Shown one piece after another: positions 1 to 5,463 of a stretch of 5,463 bases of DNA; positions within the stretch are counted from its first letter, which is position 1, and each line of letters begins with the position of its first letter. The position numbers were made by a program, and so were the translations under genes. The notes below the pieces were generated by a model that was not told the DNA's origin, searched no databases, and worked only from the letters and a program-made list of their open reading frames with translations. The DNA is from a bacterium HR36 (GTDB lineage Bacteria; Planctomycetota; Planctomycetia; Gemmatales; HRBIN36), in the NCBI GenBank assembly GCA_002898995.1, contig BEIM01000271.1:1-5463 (forward strand). The letters run 5' to 3'.

Positions 1-382
1 GTGGATTGGTCGCCGTACAACTACTGCTACCGGCGTACACCACGCGGCGCACACCCTGTCGTCTCGCCGCTTCCAAAACGTTCAAAGTGCCCGTGGCACA
101 GACGGCATGGGTCAGCAGCGGCTCTTCGAGGCTGCGTTGCACCGAGGCGATCGCCGCCAGGTGAAACACCGCATCACAACCCTGCACCGCTTGGGCCACC
201 GTACTCATTTCGGTGACACTGCCGGTGACCACTTCGACCTGCCCAAGCACCGCGGCCAGGTTTTCCCGTTTGCCGGTGCTAAAATCGTCCAGGACGCGCA
301 CCCGATAGCCCCGCGCCAGCAGCGCTTCTACCAGATGCGAACCGAGGAATCCAGCACCACCCGCGACCAGACATCGTCGCAT
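1..382 (-). CDS. NAD-dependent epimerase/dehydratase (extended SDR), N-terminal part
   Basis: This is the first 127 codons of a nucleotide-sugar epimerase/dehydratase; the rest lies beyond the left edge. The ATG at 382-380 starts a classic extended-SDR N-terminus. A Rossmann beta strand leads into the NAD-binding GxxGxxG at G8, G11 and G14 (GGAGFLGSHL). The acidic D32-D33 follows the second strand (VLDDFSTGKRENL) and is expected to bind the adenosine ribose. The FHLAA motif (73-77), GTLNVLEAAR (98-107) and VVYAGSSS (114-121) are also family hallmarks. The catalytic YxxxK would lie outside the window. Known members interconvert or dehydrate UDP- or GDP-sugars in the cytoplasm for envelope polysaccharides; the substrate cannot be told from this part. 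Two positions are unusual: Cys95 stands where an Asn usually precedes the GT, and CTA follows SSS where VYG is common. It starts 59 bases after the mnmE stop on the same strand, so co-transcription is possible. No convincing Shine-Dalgarno is visible. Confidence 0.9.
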   Translation of the reverse strand, partial: MRRCLVAGGAGFLGSHLVEALLARGYRVRVLDDFSTGKRENLAAVLGQVEVVTGSVTEMSTVAQAVQGCDAVFHLAAIASVQRSLEEPLLTHAVCATGTLNVLEAARRQGVRRVVYAGSSSCTATNP

Positions 383-441
383 AGTGTCAGCATAGCACGC
401 AATGGCGTGGCTTAGGAGGCCAAGCTCGGGAATGTGGCCGG

Positions 442-1866
442 TTATTTTCCGATGCAGAATCTGCTGAAGATGCGATCCAGCAAATCTTCCGTATAGACTT
501 CGCCAAGCACAGCACCCAGTTCGTCCAGAGCTGTGCGTACTTCAATCGCTAACAGCTCGGGCGACTCTTGGCGCTCTAAGAGCCATTCGGCCCGTTCGAG
601 AGCCTCGGCGGCGCAGCGCACATGATGCTGGCATCTTCCCAGGCTCACCGCTAGAGGATCGGTCGCGGTTTGGCAGCGCGCACAGGCGGCAAGGCGCTGG
701 CGCAACTCAGCAAGACCTTGCCCGGTAACCGCGCTGGTACACAAACTCGAAAACTGAGCCCATCGCGCTGGCAGCTTCTGTGCGGCCTCGTCGAACGTCG
801 CGAGATCGCATTTCGTCCAAACCAGCAGGGTGCGCTCAGGGGTTAGCTGTTCCAGCATGGCCACGTCTTCGGGATGCACTGGCTCATCCGCAGGCACGCA
901 GTAGAGTACCAAGCTGGCGCGGGCTACCTGCTGTTGCCGAAAAGTCTGGGCCTGGGCGCTGATGGCGGCGACCGCAAGCGGCGAGAACGCCGCATCACTG
1001 GCTGCCTCGACTGGTTCCATCCCCGCAGTGTCTATCAGTTCGATGAGAGCCCCATTGTATTGGCGGGTGGCCGTGAGATAATCGCGGGTGGTACCGGGCA
1101 CCGGGCTGACGATCGCCGCTGGCTCGCCGATTAACGCATTGAACAGGCTGCTTTTACCTGCATTGGGCCGTCCAGTTAAGACGACACGAAACGTTTCCCG
1201 CAGCACCCCGCGACCTTCGATGCGCTGCAAAATCTGCCCGAGTTCTTCCCGTGCTTGTCGGCACTGGGCCAGGAGCACCTCACGCACCGAAAAAAGCAGG
1301 TCTTCCTCAGGAAAATCCAGGCTTGCCTCGATCTCCGCTAACAAATCGAGCAACCTTTCTTTGACGCGAACCAGGGGTGTCCCAAGGTTGCCTGCGAACT
1401 GTTCCAATGCCTCCCGCAGTGTATCAGCGCGGTCGGCGTAAAGCACGGCCAGCAGGGCTTCCGCGCGGGTCAAATCCATTTTGCCGGCGAGAAAGGCGCG
1501 TAAGGTAAACTCTCCCGGCAAGGCCAGCCGTGCTCCTCGTGCCAGTAATCCAGCCAAAACCGCCTGTACCAGAGGCGGACTGCCAGGCATGTGCATTTCG
1601 ACCAGGTCCTGCCCCGTGTAACTGCGGGGATGCAGGAAGACCAGCAGCAGAACCGGGATCGGCGGCAACGAAGCCACTCCGACAAGGTGCGTTTCATACA
1701 CGCCACGGTGCTGGGGTTGTGGCGGAGCATTCGGCGGCAGGAGAGTACGCAAGATCGGCCAGGTTCCCGGTCCACTCACACGCACGACGGCGCGCACCGC
1801 TGGCCCTACACCGCTTGATACCGCCGCGATCGTATCATCCACCTGGAAGCGCAGATTGCTTGGCAT
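442..1866 (-). CDS. mnmE: tRNA modification GTPase MnmE (TrmE), divergent
   Basis: This 474-residue cytoplasmic protein matches the usual MnmE length. With MnmG, MnmE installs the carboxymethylaminomethyl (or aminomethyl) group at C5 of wobble U34 in certain tRNAs, using a folate one-carbon unit and GTP hydrolysis. The order of domains is as expected. The N-terminal folate-binding dimerisation domain (about 1-120) has DTIAA at 11-15, VRVSGPG at 28-34 and PRSYTG at 80-85. A helical domain begins with PGEFTLRAFLAGK (117-129). The inserted G domain has P-loop GRPNAGKSS (232-240), TTRD (259-262) and DTAG (279-282). The C-terminus is the diagnostic CIGK (471-474). Asn235 in the P-loop matches the potassium-coordinating Asn of the family. 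Odd points are TKCD (351-354) instead of NKxD, MPGSPP in place of HGG near 93-98, and a longer switch II without VExIGIxR. The ATG fits the family, since DTIAA follows within about 10 residues; the Shine-Dalgarno is weak. A putative promoter lies at 1925-1953. Confidence 0.95.
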   Translation of the reverse strand: MPSNLRFQVDDTIAAVSSGVGPAVRAVVRVSGPGTWPILRTLLPPNAPPQPQHRGVYETHLVGVASLPPIPVLLLVFLHPRSYTGQDLVEMHMPGSPPLVQAVLAGLLARGARLALPGEFTLRAFLAGKMDLTRAEALLAVLYADRADTLREALEQFAGNLGTPLVRVKERLLDLLAEIEASLDFPEEDLLFSVREVLLAQCRQAREELGQILQRIEGRGVLRETFRVVLTGRPNAGKSSLFNALIGEPAAIVSPVPGTTRDYLTATRQYNGALIELIDTAGMEPVEAASDAAFSPLAVAAISAQAQTFRQQQVARASLVLYCVPADEPVHPEDVAMLEQLTPERTLLVWTKCDLATFDEAAQKLPARWAQFSSLCTSAVTGQGLAELRQRLAACARCQTATDPLAVSLGRCQHHVRCAAEALERAEWLLERQESPELLAIEVRTALDELGAVLGEVYTEDLLDRIFSRFCIGK

Positions 1867-1903
1867 CGCCGTTTTCGCCTGAGCACGCCAGCAAATTCCC
1901 TAT

Positions 1904-1984
1904 CGCCTTCGCCATTCCGCAACCATTCTAAACCAAACTGCGGTCTCCGTCAGAGCTGCACGCTCCTTAAGACCCGCCTTCGCC
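1904..1984. repeat. 10-base direct repeat flanking the mnmE promoter
   Basis: CGCCTTCGCC occurs exactly at 1904-1913 and again at 1975-1984, 71 bases apart. The two copies lie on either side of the putative mnmE promoter at 1925-1953. The repeat is GC-rich and the surroundings are GC-rich, so chance is possible. No known regulator binding site is recognised. Confidence 0.35.
1925..1953 (-). promoter_or_regulatory. putative sigma70-type promoter of mnmE
   Basis: Read on the minus strand, the -35 hexamer CTGACG (1953-1948) matches 4 of 6 bases of TTGACA. It is followed by exactly 17 bases and the -10 hexamer TAGAAT (1930-1925), which matches 5 of 6 bases of TATAAT. This predicts a transcript starting near 1918 with a leader of about 50 nt before the mnmE ATG at 1866. 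The placement is sensible for mnmE and possibly the epimerase behind it. The assignment rests on consensus matching only. Confidence 0.4.
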
Positions 1985-2034
1985 TAAAGTTCGAAAACCG
2001 CCCCACTAGGTTCCCGACACTCGGCATCGTGCGT

Positions 2035-2059
2035 GGGCAAGCGTCAGGGATTCTTGCCC
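2035..2059 (-). other. stem-loop overlapping the antiporter stop codon
   Basis: GGGCAAG (2035-2041) and CTTGCCC (2053-2059) form a perfect 7-base-pair stem with an 11-base loop. In the minus-strand transcript the loop contains the antiporter TGA stop (2046-2044). No U-rich tract follows the stem, so it is not a canonical intrinsic terminator. It could protect the 3' end of the antiporter message or be fortuitous. The 177-base region 1867-2043 otherwise shows only the putative mnmE promoter and its flanking repeat. Confidence 0.3.
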
Positions 2060-3453
2060 GCTTCGCTCAAGAAGCCCGAGGCTCGAATGTAGGCTTCCAG
2101 TTCGGTGCCGCGCATTGCTAGCAACAGTAGCGGCGTCGTCATCAAAGTCGTCACTACGGCCATGATTACAAGCATGCAGAACATGCTCGGAGAAATCACA
2201 CCCAGATCGCGGCCGATATTGATGACCACCAGGGCCATCAAAGCGCGCGTATTCATCATCGTGCCGATACAGAAAGATTCTCGCCAGTTAAACCCACCCC
2301 ACCGCGCAGCCAGCATGCAGCCCACCAGTTTGCCGATAATGGCGGCGAGGCACACCAGCCCGCAAAACCCCCACAACATCCAGGAATCGAGTGTACCGAT
2401 GTCGGTACGCAGTCCGGTGTAGGTGAAGAAAATCGGCAGAAAGAAGGCAGTGATGAAATCCAGCATGCGCCGCCGGATCGCGTCGCGCAGCACCGCTTCG
2501 CGGGAGCATACTGCTCCCAGTAAGAAAGCCCCAAAGATGGCAAAGATGCCGATCAAATTAGTGGCCAGCGCACACAGCAGAACAATGGCTAGAAGCACCG
2601 CTAATTCGTTGACCGTGATTTCCCCATCGCTGCGCTCCGCTAAACGAGAAGCAAACCAACGGGCTATCGGCCGCCCCAAAAAAACCAGCAAGAGTGCGAA
2701 ACCCATTGTTTCAGCGGCCATCAGGATGATGGGGCCTGGCCGAAAATCCGCGCGAGCTATGGCTGCCACCGCCGCTAACAATATCCAGCCGCCTGCATCA
2801 TCTACCGCGGCTGCGGAAATGGTGATCGTCCCCAGCCGCGTCCGCGTGATTTGCAGCTCCATCATCATCCGCCCAAGAATGGGCAGGGCCGTGATGGATA
2901 AGGCCGTTGCCAGAAACAGTGAAAATCCCAGCTTCGGAAGTTGGGGCAAATAAGGATGGATCCACTCCGCCAGCCCTAATCCCAAAACAAATGGTAGCAC
3001 AATGCCCGCCAGCGAGATGAAAAATGCCGCCTTGCCATGCCAGCGTAAATGGCTGAAGTCGAATTCCAGTCCCACCAGGAACAGCAAGAAAATCAGACCC
3101 AGTTGGCTGAGGGTGCTGAAGACCGAAGCCAACACTTGGTCGGCCAGCAGATGGGGCACATGGGGAAGCCCCGGGTGAAACAACCAGGCAAATGCCTGCG
3201 GAAACAAGGCGCCGAAGACGGATGGCCCCAGAACCAGTCCGGCAACGATCTCGCCAACCACGCCAGGCTGGTACACGCATCGTGCCAGCCTCGCAAATAA
3301 GCGCGCCACCAGGATAATTACGATGAGCTGCAGCAGCACTGGCAACAGCATTTCCTCGACATGAACGCGGCGGAGCAAGTTCACCAACTCCTTGACCGCC
3401 TCTGTCCGGTCGGCAAACCCAGTCAGCTCGGCGAGGATCAGTTTGTCCGGCAC
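2044..3453 (-). CDS. CPA2/Kef-type cation:proton antiporter
   Basis: An integral inner-membrane monovalent cation:proton antiporter of about 469 residues, expected to exchange K+ or Na+ for protons. It is almost entirely hydrophobic helices, roughly 11-13 of them, from about residue 36 to residue 450. Family features, numbered from the GTG start, are PGVVGEIVAGLVLGPS (63-78), GLEFDF (128-133), the paired aspartates of SAAAVDDAGGWILLA (D218-D219) in the ion-binding core, TGLRTDIG (347-354), and MMNTRALMALVV followed by LGVIS (near 417-421). The protein ends about 20 residues after the last helix, so no C-terminal RCK/TrkA-N domain is present, unlike KefB/KefC. I chose GTG 3453 because AGGAG sits 6 bases upstream. 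The frame stays open to a GTG at 3657, but that extension has no Shine-Dalgarno and resembles no antiporter. A later ATG at 3351 would start directly at the first helix. Residues 2-34 are a hydrophilic helical segment. The ion specificity is unknown. Confidence 0.9.
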   Translation of the reverse strand: MPDKLILAELTGFADRTEAVKELVNLLRRVHVEEMLLPVLLQLIVIILVARLFARLARCVYQPGVVGEIVAGLVLGPSVFGALFPQAFAWLFHPGLPHVPHLLADQVLASVFSTLSQLGLIFLLFLVGLEFDFSHLRWHGKAAFFISLAGIVLPFVLGLGLAEWIHPYLPQLPKLGFSLFLATALSITALPILGRMMMELQITRTRLGTITISAAAVDDAGGWILLAAVAAIARADFRPGPIILMAAETMGFALLLVFLGRPIARWFASRLAERSDGEITVNELAVLLAIVLLCALATNLIGIFAIFGAFLLGAVCSREAVLRDAIRRRMLDFITAFFLPIFFTYTGLRTDIGTLDSWMLWGFCGLVCLAAIIGKLVGCMLAARWGGFNWRESFCIGTMMNTRALMALVVINIGRDLGVISPSMFCMLVIMAVVTTLMTTPLLLLAMRGTELEAYIRASGFLSEAGKNP

Positions 3454-3459
3454 GGCGGG

Positions 3460-3464
3460 CTCCT
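3460..3464 (-). promoter_or_regulatory. Shine-Dalgarno deciding the antiporter GTG start
   Basis: On the minus strand AGGAG lies at 3464-3460 and is separated by 6 bases from GTG at 3453-3451, an ideal spacing. The alternative starts are poorer. GTG 3657 has no purine-rich sequence at the right distance, and ATG 3351 has GAGGAA practically touching it. Confidence 0.65.
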
Positions 3465-3779
3465 GCGGATAGGTGGGTTTTGACCAGAAATGGTGTGATA
3501 AGCGATAAGCCGCTACCAGTGCTGCAGATTGTTGTAGGGGGCAGACAACCTTATAGATACTGGCTTGCACTGCGCCGAGACAGTGCCGCTGGCATTCCGC
3601 CGCTTGGCCCTGTCCCGTTCGTGAGGATGCGATGCCAGCGCTGCTCACGACTACCACCAGGAAGTCGCGCTAGTTGGGAGACGCTGATGGGTTCGTAAAA
3701 GCGGTCGAGAAGTCGCCCCTTTTGTGCATTCGCCGCAACCAAAAGTGTCGAATCCATTCCCTGGGGTATGGAAGCACGG

Positions 3780-3808
3780 TTGCAAACTGAGCCAGTACTT
3801 CTTACAAT
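3780..3808 (+). promoter_or_regulatory. putative sigma70-type promoter of the Trp-rich protein/ABC ATPase operon
   Basis: TTGCAA at 3780-3785 (4 of 6 bases of TTGACA) is followed by exactly 17 bases and TACAAT at 3803-3808 (5 of 6 bases of TATAAT). A start near 3815 would give a leader of about 50 nt before the ATG at 3866. The AT-rich hexamers stand out in the GC-rich surroundings. The -35 element overlaps one arm of a perfect inverted repeat and the expected start site overlaps the other arm, which hints at regulation. Confidence 0.5.
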
Positions 3809-3818
3809 CGAGTTTGCA
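3781..3818. repeat. 8-base perfect inverted repeat bracketing the promoter
   Basis: TGCAAACT (3781-3788) and its exact reverse complement AGTTTGCA (3811-3818) are separated by 22 bases. Their centres are 30 bases apart, about three helical turns, so a dimeric or oligomeric regulator could bind both on one face of the DNA. The left arm covers most of the -35 element and the right arm covers the predicted transcription start. An operator is therefore plausible, but no regulator gene is visible in the window. Confidence 0.4.
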
Positions 3819-3865
3819 CGTAGCGGGGCACTCTAGGAAGAAAGATTCGATCAGGGGGCTCGGCC

Positions 3866-4768
3866 ATGCCGCATCGTCTTGTTAGCTGTCTGATAGTGGG
3901 ACTTTGGTTAGGGACGATGGGAATCTTGTTGCTGCAAGAGTGGCAGCAACGATGGCTGGCCCCACCAGCGTTACCGCAAACGATTAGCGACACATCCGAC
4001 GATCCGGTGGAGTGGCGCGTTTTCCGCAGCGGTCTTGGCCCAGATGGAGCCTGGGAGGAACCAGTGCCCATAGGCGTAATGGTTTCTCAATTGCAACGGG
4101 AGCAACAAGGCGGCTATCTTAGCATGGTACATCAGTTGGAGTTGGACATAGGACAATTGTGGTATCATTGGCCGGTGCCGGAATCTGCCAGCCAACTGCG
4201 TCTGGAATCCCGCCTGGAAATGGGTTTATTTGGGGAAGTGCAGCGGTTGCGGATCGTGGGTGGCTGGTCGTCTTGGTCGCGGTGGTTGCTGGTGCTCGAC
4301 GTCTCGCCTCGTCCCGATGCCCAAGCCTTTGTGCGCCTGATGCTCAATCTGCCCGCCGGGTTATGGCGCCAAGAATATACGGTGCCTTGGTCTATTCAAG
4401 CGGTGCCAGTCAATAGTCTTGGGCCACCTGATCGGCTACCAGGGCTGCGTCCCGGACAGCGCTGGGACCTACCTTCGGTAGATGTGCTGAACTGGGCCAA
4501 CGCGCCAGGACAGATGGCGTCAGGTCTGGTGCAACCCCAGGCGGTATCGTTGGATTGGCACGGCCATGTTCTCTCCTGCTTGGTGGTGCAAGTGCATCGG
4601 CCGGGTTTGCAGGTTTTTTGGTGGGTGGCGCAGGACTCACCCATGCGTGATCGCGTGCTGCAACAAATGGTCCAATGGTCGAACACCAAGCTGATCCTGG
4701 TGCGCCAACCTTCTGTCAGCCGACGCGACCTTCTCACTCCCCCAGCCTGGTTTTATCGTATGCCCTAG
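3866..4768 (+). CDS. membrane-anchored, tryptophan-rich protein of unknown function
   Basis: I do not recognise this 300-residue protein. It starts at an ATG with CAGGGGG seven bases upstream. Residues 8-23 form a single hydrophobic segment after a short basic start (PHR), so it is probably an uncleaved signal anchor. No lipobox is present. The remaining roughly 275 residues look like a soluble extracytoplasmic domain rich in beta-like alternating segments, with no obvious catalytic motif. It contains 19 tryptophans (about 6 percent), spread along the whole length and including a WSSWSRW cluster at 134-140 and a WW pair at 252-253. A segment near 193-201 (GLRPGQRWD) recalls substrate- or lipid-binding beta domains only vaguely. 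The ABC ATPase gene starts 9 bases after its stop and uses a Shine-Dalgarno that includes the stop codon, so the two are almost certainly co-transcribed. A role as an accessory or extracytoplasmic partner of that transporter is inferred, not shown. Confidence 0.8.
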   Translation: MPHRLVSCLIVGLWLGTMGILLLQEWQQRWLAPPALPQTISDTSDDPVEWRVFRSGLGPDGAWEEPVPIGVMVSQLQREQQGGYLSMVHQLELDIGQLWYHWPVPESASQLRLESRLEMGLFGEVQRLRIVGGWSSWSRWLLVLDVSPRPDAQAFVRLMLNLPAGLWRQEYTVPWSIQAVPVNSLGPPDRLPGLRPGQRWDLPSVDVLNWANAPGQMASGLVQPQAVSLDWHGHVLSCLVVQVHRPGLQVFWWVAQDSPMRDRVLQQMVQWSNTKLILVRQPSVSRRDLLTPPAWFYRMP

Positions 4769-4777
4769 GAGTATCCG

Positions 4778-5463
4778 ATGTCTGCGGGGAACGCCATTGA
4801 GCTCATCCAGGTTTCCCGAAGTTTCGGCAACAAAATGGCGGTGCACCAACTTAATCTTTGCGTACGCCCGGGGGAACTCTTTGCCTTTTTGGGGCCTAAC
4901 GGGGCAGGTAAGACCACCACTATCAGGATGATTTGCGGATTATTGCGGCCCAGTAGCGGCACGGTGTACGTCTGCGGCCACAACGTGCAGACCCAATCTG
5001 AAACCGTCCGCACCTGTCTCAGTTACGTTCCCGACAATCCCTACCTGTATGACAAATTGACTGGCCGCGAATTCTTCGAGCTAGTGCTCGACCTGTACGG
5101 CGTAGAGAGGGAACAGGGCCGCCGGCGGATTGCCGAGTTGGTGGAACTCTTTGAGCTGGGTGAGTATCTGGACGATTTGACCGAAACCTATTCCCACGGC
5201 ATGAAACAACGCGTTGCCTTTGCGGCTGCCCTGTTGCACGAGGCGCGGGTTTTGGTAGTGGATGAGCCGACCCTCGGTCTTGACCCGTATGGGATGCGTG
5301 CCCTTAAGAATCTGCTGCTGCAACAAACTCGCCAGGGGGCTACCGTCTTCTTGTCCACCCATTCCCTTGACCTGGTGGAAGCTCTATGCGACCGCATGGC
5401 GATCATCGAACAAGGCCATCTTATCGCCGTGGGGACGCTGGAGGAACTGCGGCAGCTCGCCCA
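4778..5463 (+). CDS. ABC transporter ATP-binding protein, EcsA-like, C-terminus cut by window
   Basis: This is the first 228 codons of a cytoplasmic ABC ATPase that powers a membrane transporter; the frame is open at the right edge. Walker A is GPNGAGKTT (39-47), the signature is YSHGMKQ (138-144) in place of LSGGQ, Walker B is VLVVDEPTLGLDP (158-170) with catalytic Glu163, and the H-switch is His195 in STHS. The usual Q-loop glutamine is replaced by an acidic residue in YVPDNP (Asp86), followed by LYDKLTGREF. The SHGMKQ signature with an acidic Q-loop is typical of the EcsA/YtrB-like branch, whose partners are usually ABC-2-type permeases encoded next door. ATG 4778 is supported by TAGGAG at 4766-4771, six bases upstream and overlapping the stop of the previous gene. 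Typical members are about 240-310 residues, so little to moderate sequence is missing. The substrate cannot be predicted. Confidence 0.95.
   Translation, partial: MSAGNAIELIQVSRSFGNKMAVHQLNLCVRPGELFAFLGPNGAGKTTTIRMICGLLRPSSGTVYVCGHNVQTQSETVRTCLSYVPDNPYLYDKLTGREFFELVLDLYGVEREQGRRRIAELVELFELGEYLDDLTETYSHGMKQRVAFAAALLHEARVLVVDEPTLGLDPYGMRALKNLLLQQTRQGATVFLSTHSLDLVEALCDRMAIIEQGHLIAVGTLEELRQLA

Larger units (their letters stand above)
3454..3865. other. divergent intergenic region between the antiporter and the Trp-rich protein gene
   Basis: These 412 bases separate the minus-strand antiporter from the plus-strand operon. The right end holds the plus-strand promoter, its inverted repeat and the Shine-Dalgarno CAGGGGG (3852-3858). 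The left end holds the antiporter Shine-Dalgarno and a perfect tandem repeat GATAAGC at 3497-3503 and 3504-3510. Several short open frames cross the middle on both strands, but none has a good ribosome-binding site or a recognisable protein. I could not identify a convincing antiporter promoter, tRNA or structured RNA here. Confidence 0.5.

Noticed and set aside
107..415. Plus-strand open frame of 102 codons at the left end
   Set aside because: It lies opposite the epimerase gene, whose minus-strand translation has clear SDR motifs. The plus-strand product shows no recognisable domain and has no good ribosome-binding site.
383..441. Possible intrinsic terminator between mnmE and the epimerase gene
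   Set aside because: Only a 4-base stem (TGGC/GCCA) with no U-tract is present, so I did not annotate a terminator.
2423..2953. Plus-strand open frame of 176 codons inside the antiporter
   Set aside because: It is antisense to membrane helices of a clearly real gene. Its Ala-, Lys-, Arg- and Ser-rich translation is typical of the complement of hydrophobic coding sequence.
3497..3510. Tandem GATAAGC repeat as an operator or CRISPR-like element
   Set aside because: Two 7-base copies without spacers are too little to call a CRISPR or a defined operator. It is noted only in the intergenic description.
3454..3657. 68-codon N-terminal extension of the antiporter
   Set aside because: No Shine-Dalgarno at GTG 3657, a Cys- and Gln-rich sequence unlike antiporter N-termini, and a much better supported GTG start at 3453.
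3551..3757. Minus-strand open frame of 68 codons in the divergent intergenic region
   Set aside because: The only purine-rich sequence (AGGGA) touches the ATG, the composition is unremarkable and no family is recognised. It is more likely non-coding, although a small leader gene cannot be excluded.
3454..3865. tRNA, riboswitch or small RNA in the longest gene-free stretch
   Set aside because: No T-loop consensus (GTTCRANYC) with a matching acceptor stem and no known riboswitch core was found by eye. A covariance-model search would be the decisive test.

Overview
This window looks like ordinary bacterial chromosome of fairly high GC with tightly packed genes. I see no tRNA or rRNA gene, CRISPR array, insertion sequence, phage gene or defence system. 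Several details suggest a planctomycete-like bacterium. The MnmE GTPase has a GSPP segment where the usual HGG motif should be, a TTRDYL segment after the P-loop, and a long, altered switch II. An EcsA-type ABC ATPase directly follows a membrane-anchored protein of unknown function. This assignment is an inference of moderate to low confidence, because no marker gene in the window settles it.

Layout: bases 1-382 (minus strand) hold the first 127 codons of an extended short-chain dehydrogenase/reductase of the nucleotide-sugar epimerase/dehydratase type, which runs off the left edge. Just upstream of it on the same strand is mnmE (442-1866), a tRNA wobble-uridine modification GTPase, with a plausible promoter at 1925-1953. 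A 177-base intergenic region follows. Next is a CPA2/Kef-type cation:proton antiporter on the minus strand. Its most likely start is a GTG at 3453 with a well-placed Shine-Dalgarno sequence, not the longer open frame that begins at 3657. Bases 3454-3865 form a divergent intergenic region. At its right end is a well-formed sigma70-type promoter (3780-3808) bracketed by a perfect 8-base inverted repeat. That promoter should drive a plus-strand operon: an unrecognised, very tryptophan-rich, membrane-anchored protein (3866-4768), then an ABC transporter ATPase (4778 to the right edge, incomplete).

How the genes relate: the minus-strand genes (antiporter, mnmE, epimerase) lie in the same direction but have unrelated household roles in ion homeostasis, tRNA modification and nucleotide-sugar metabolism. 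The plus-strand pair is probably a real functional unit. The gap is 9 bases and the ATPase Shine-Dalgarno overlaps the upstream stop codon, so the Trp-rich protein may work with the transporter; its permease would be expected just beyond the window. The points most worth a second look are the degenerate motifs of MnmE, the Trp-rich protein, the inverted repeat around its promoter, and the antiporter's N-terminal segment, which resembles the start of a PTS EIIA domain.
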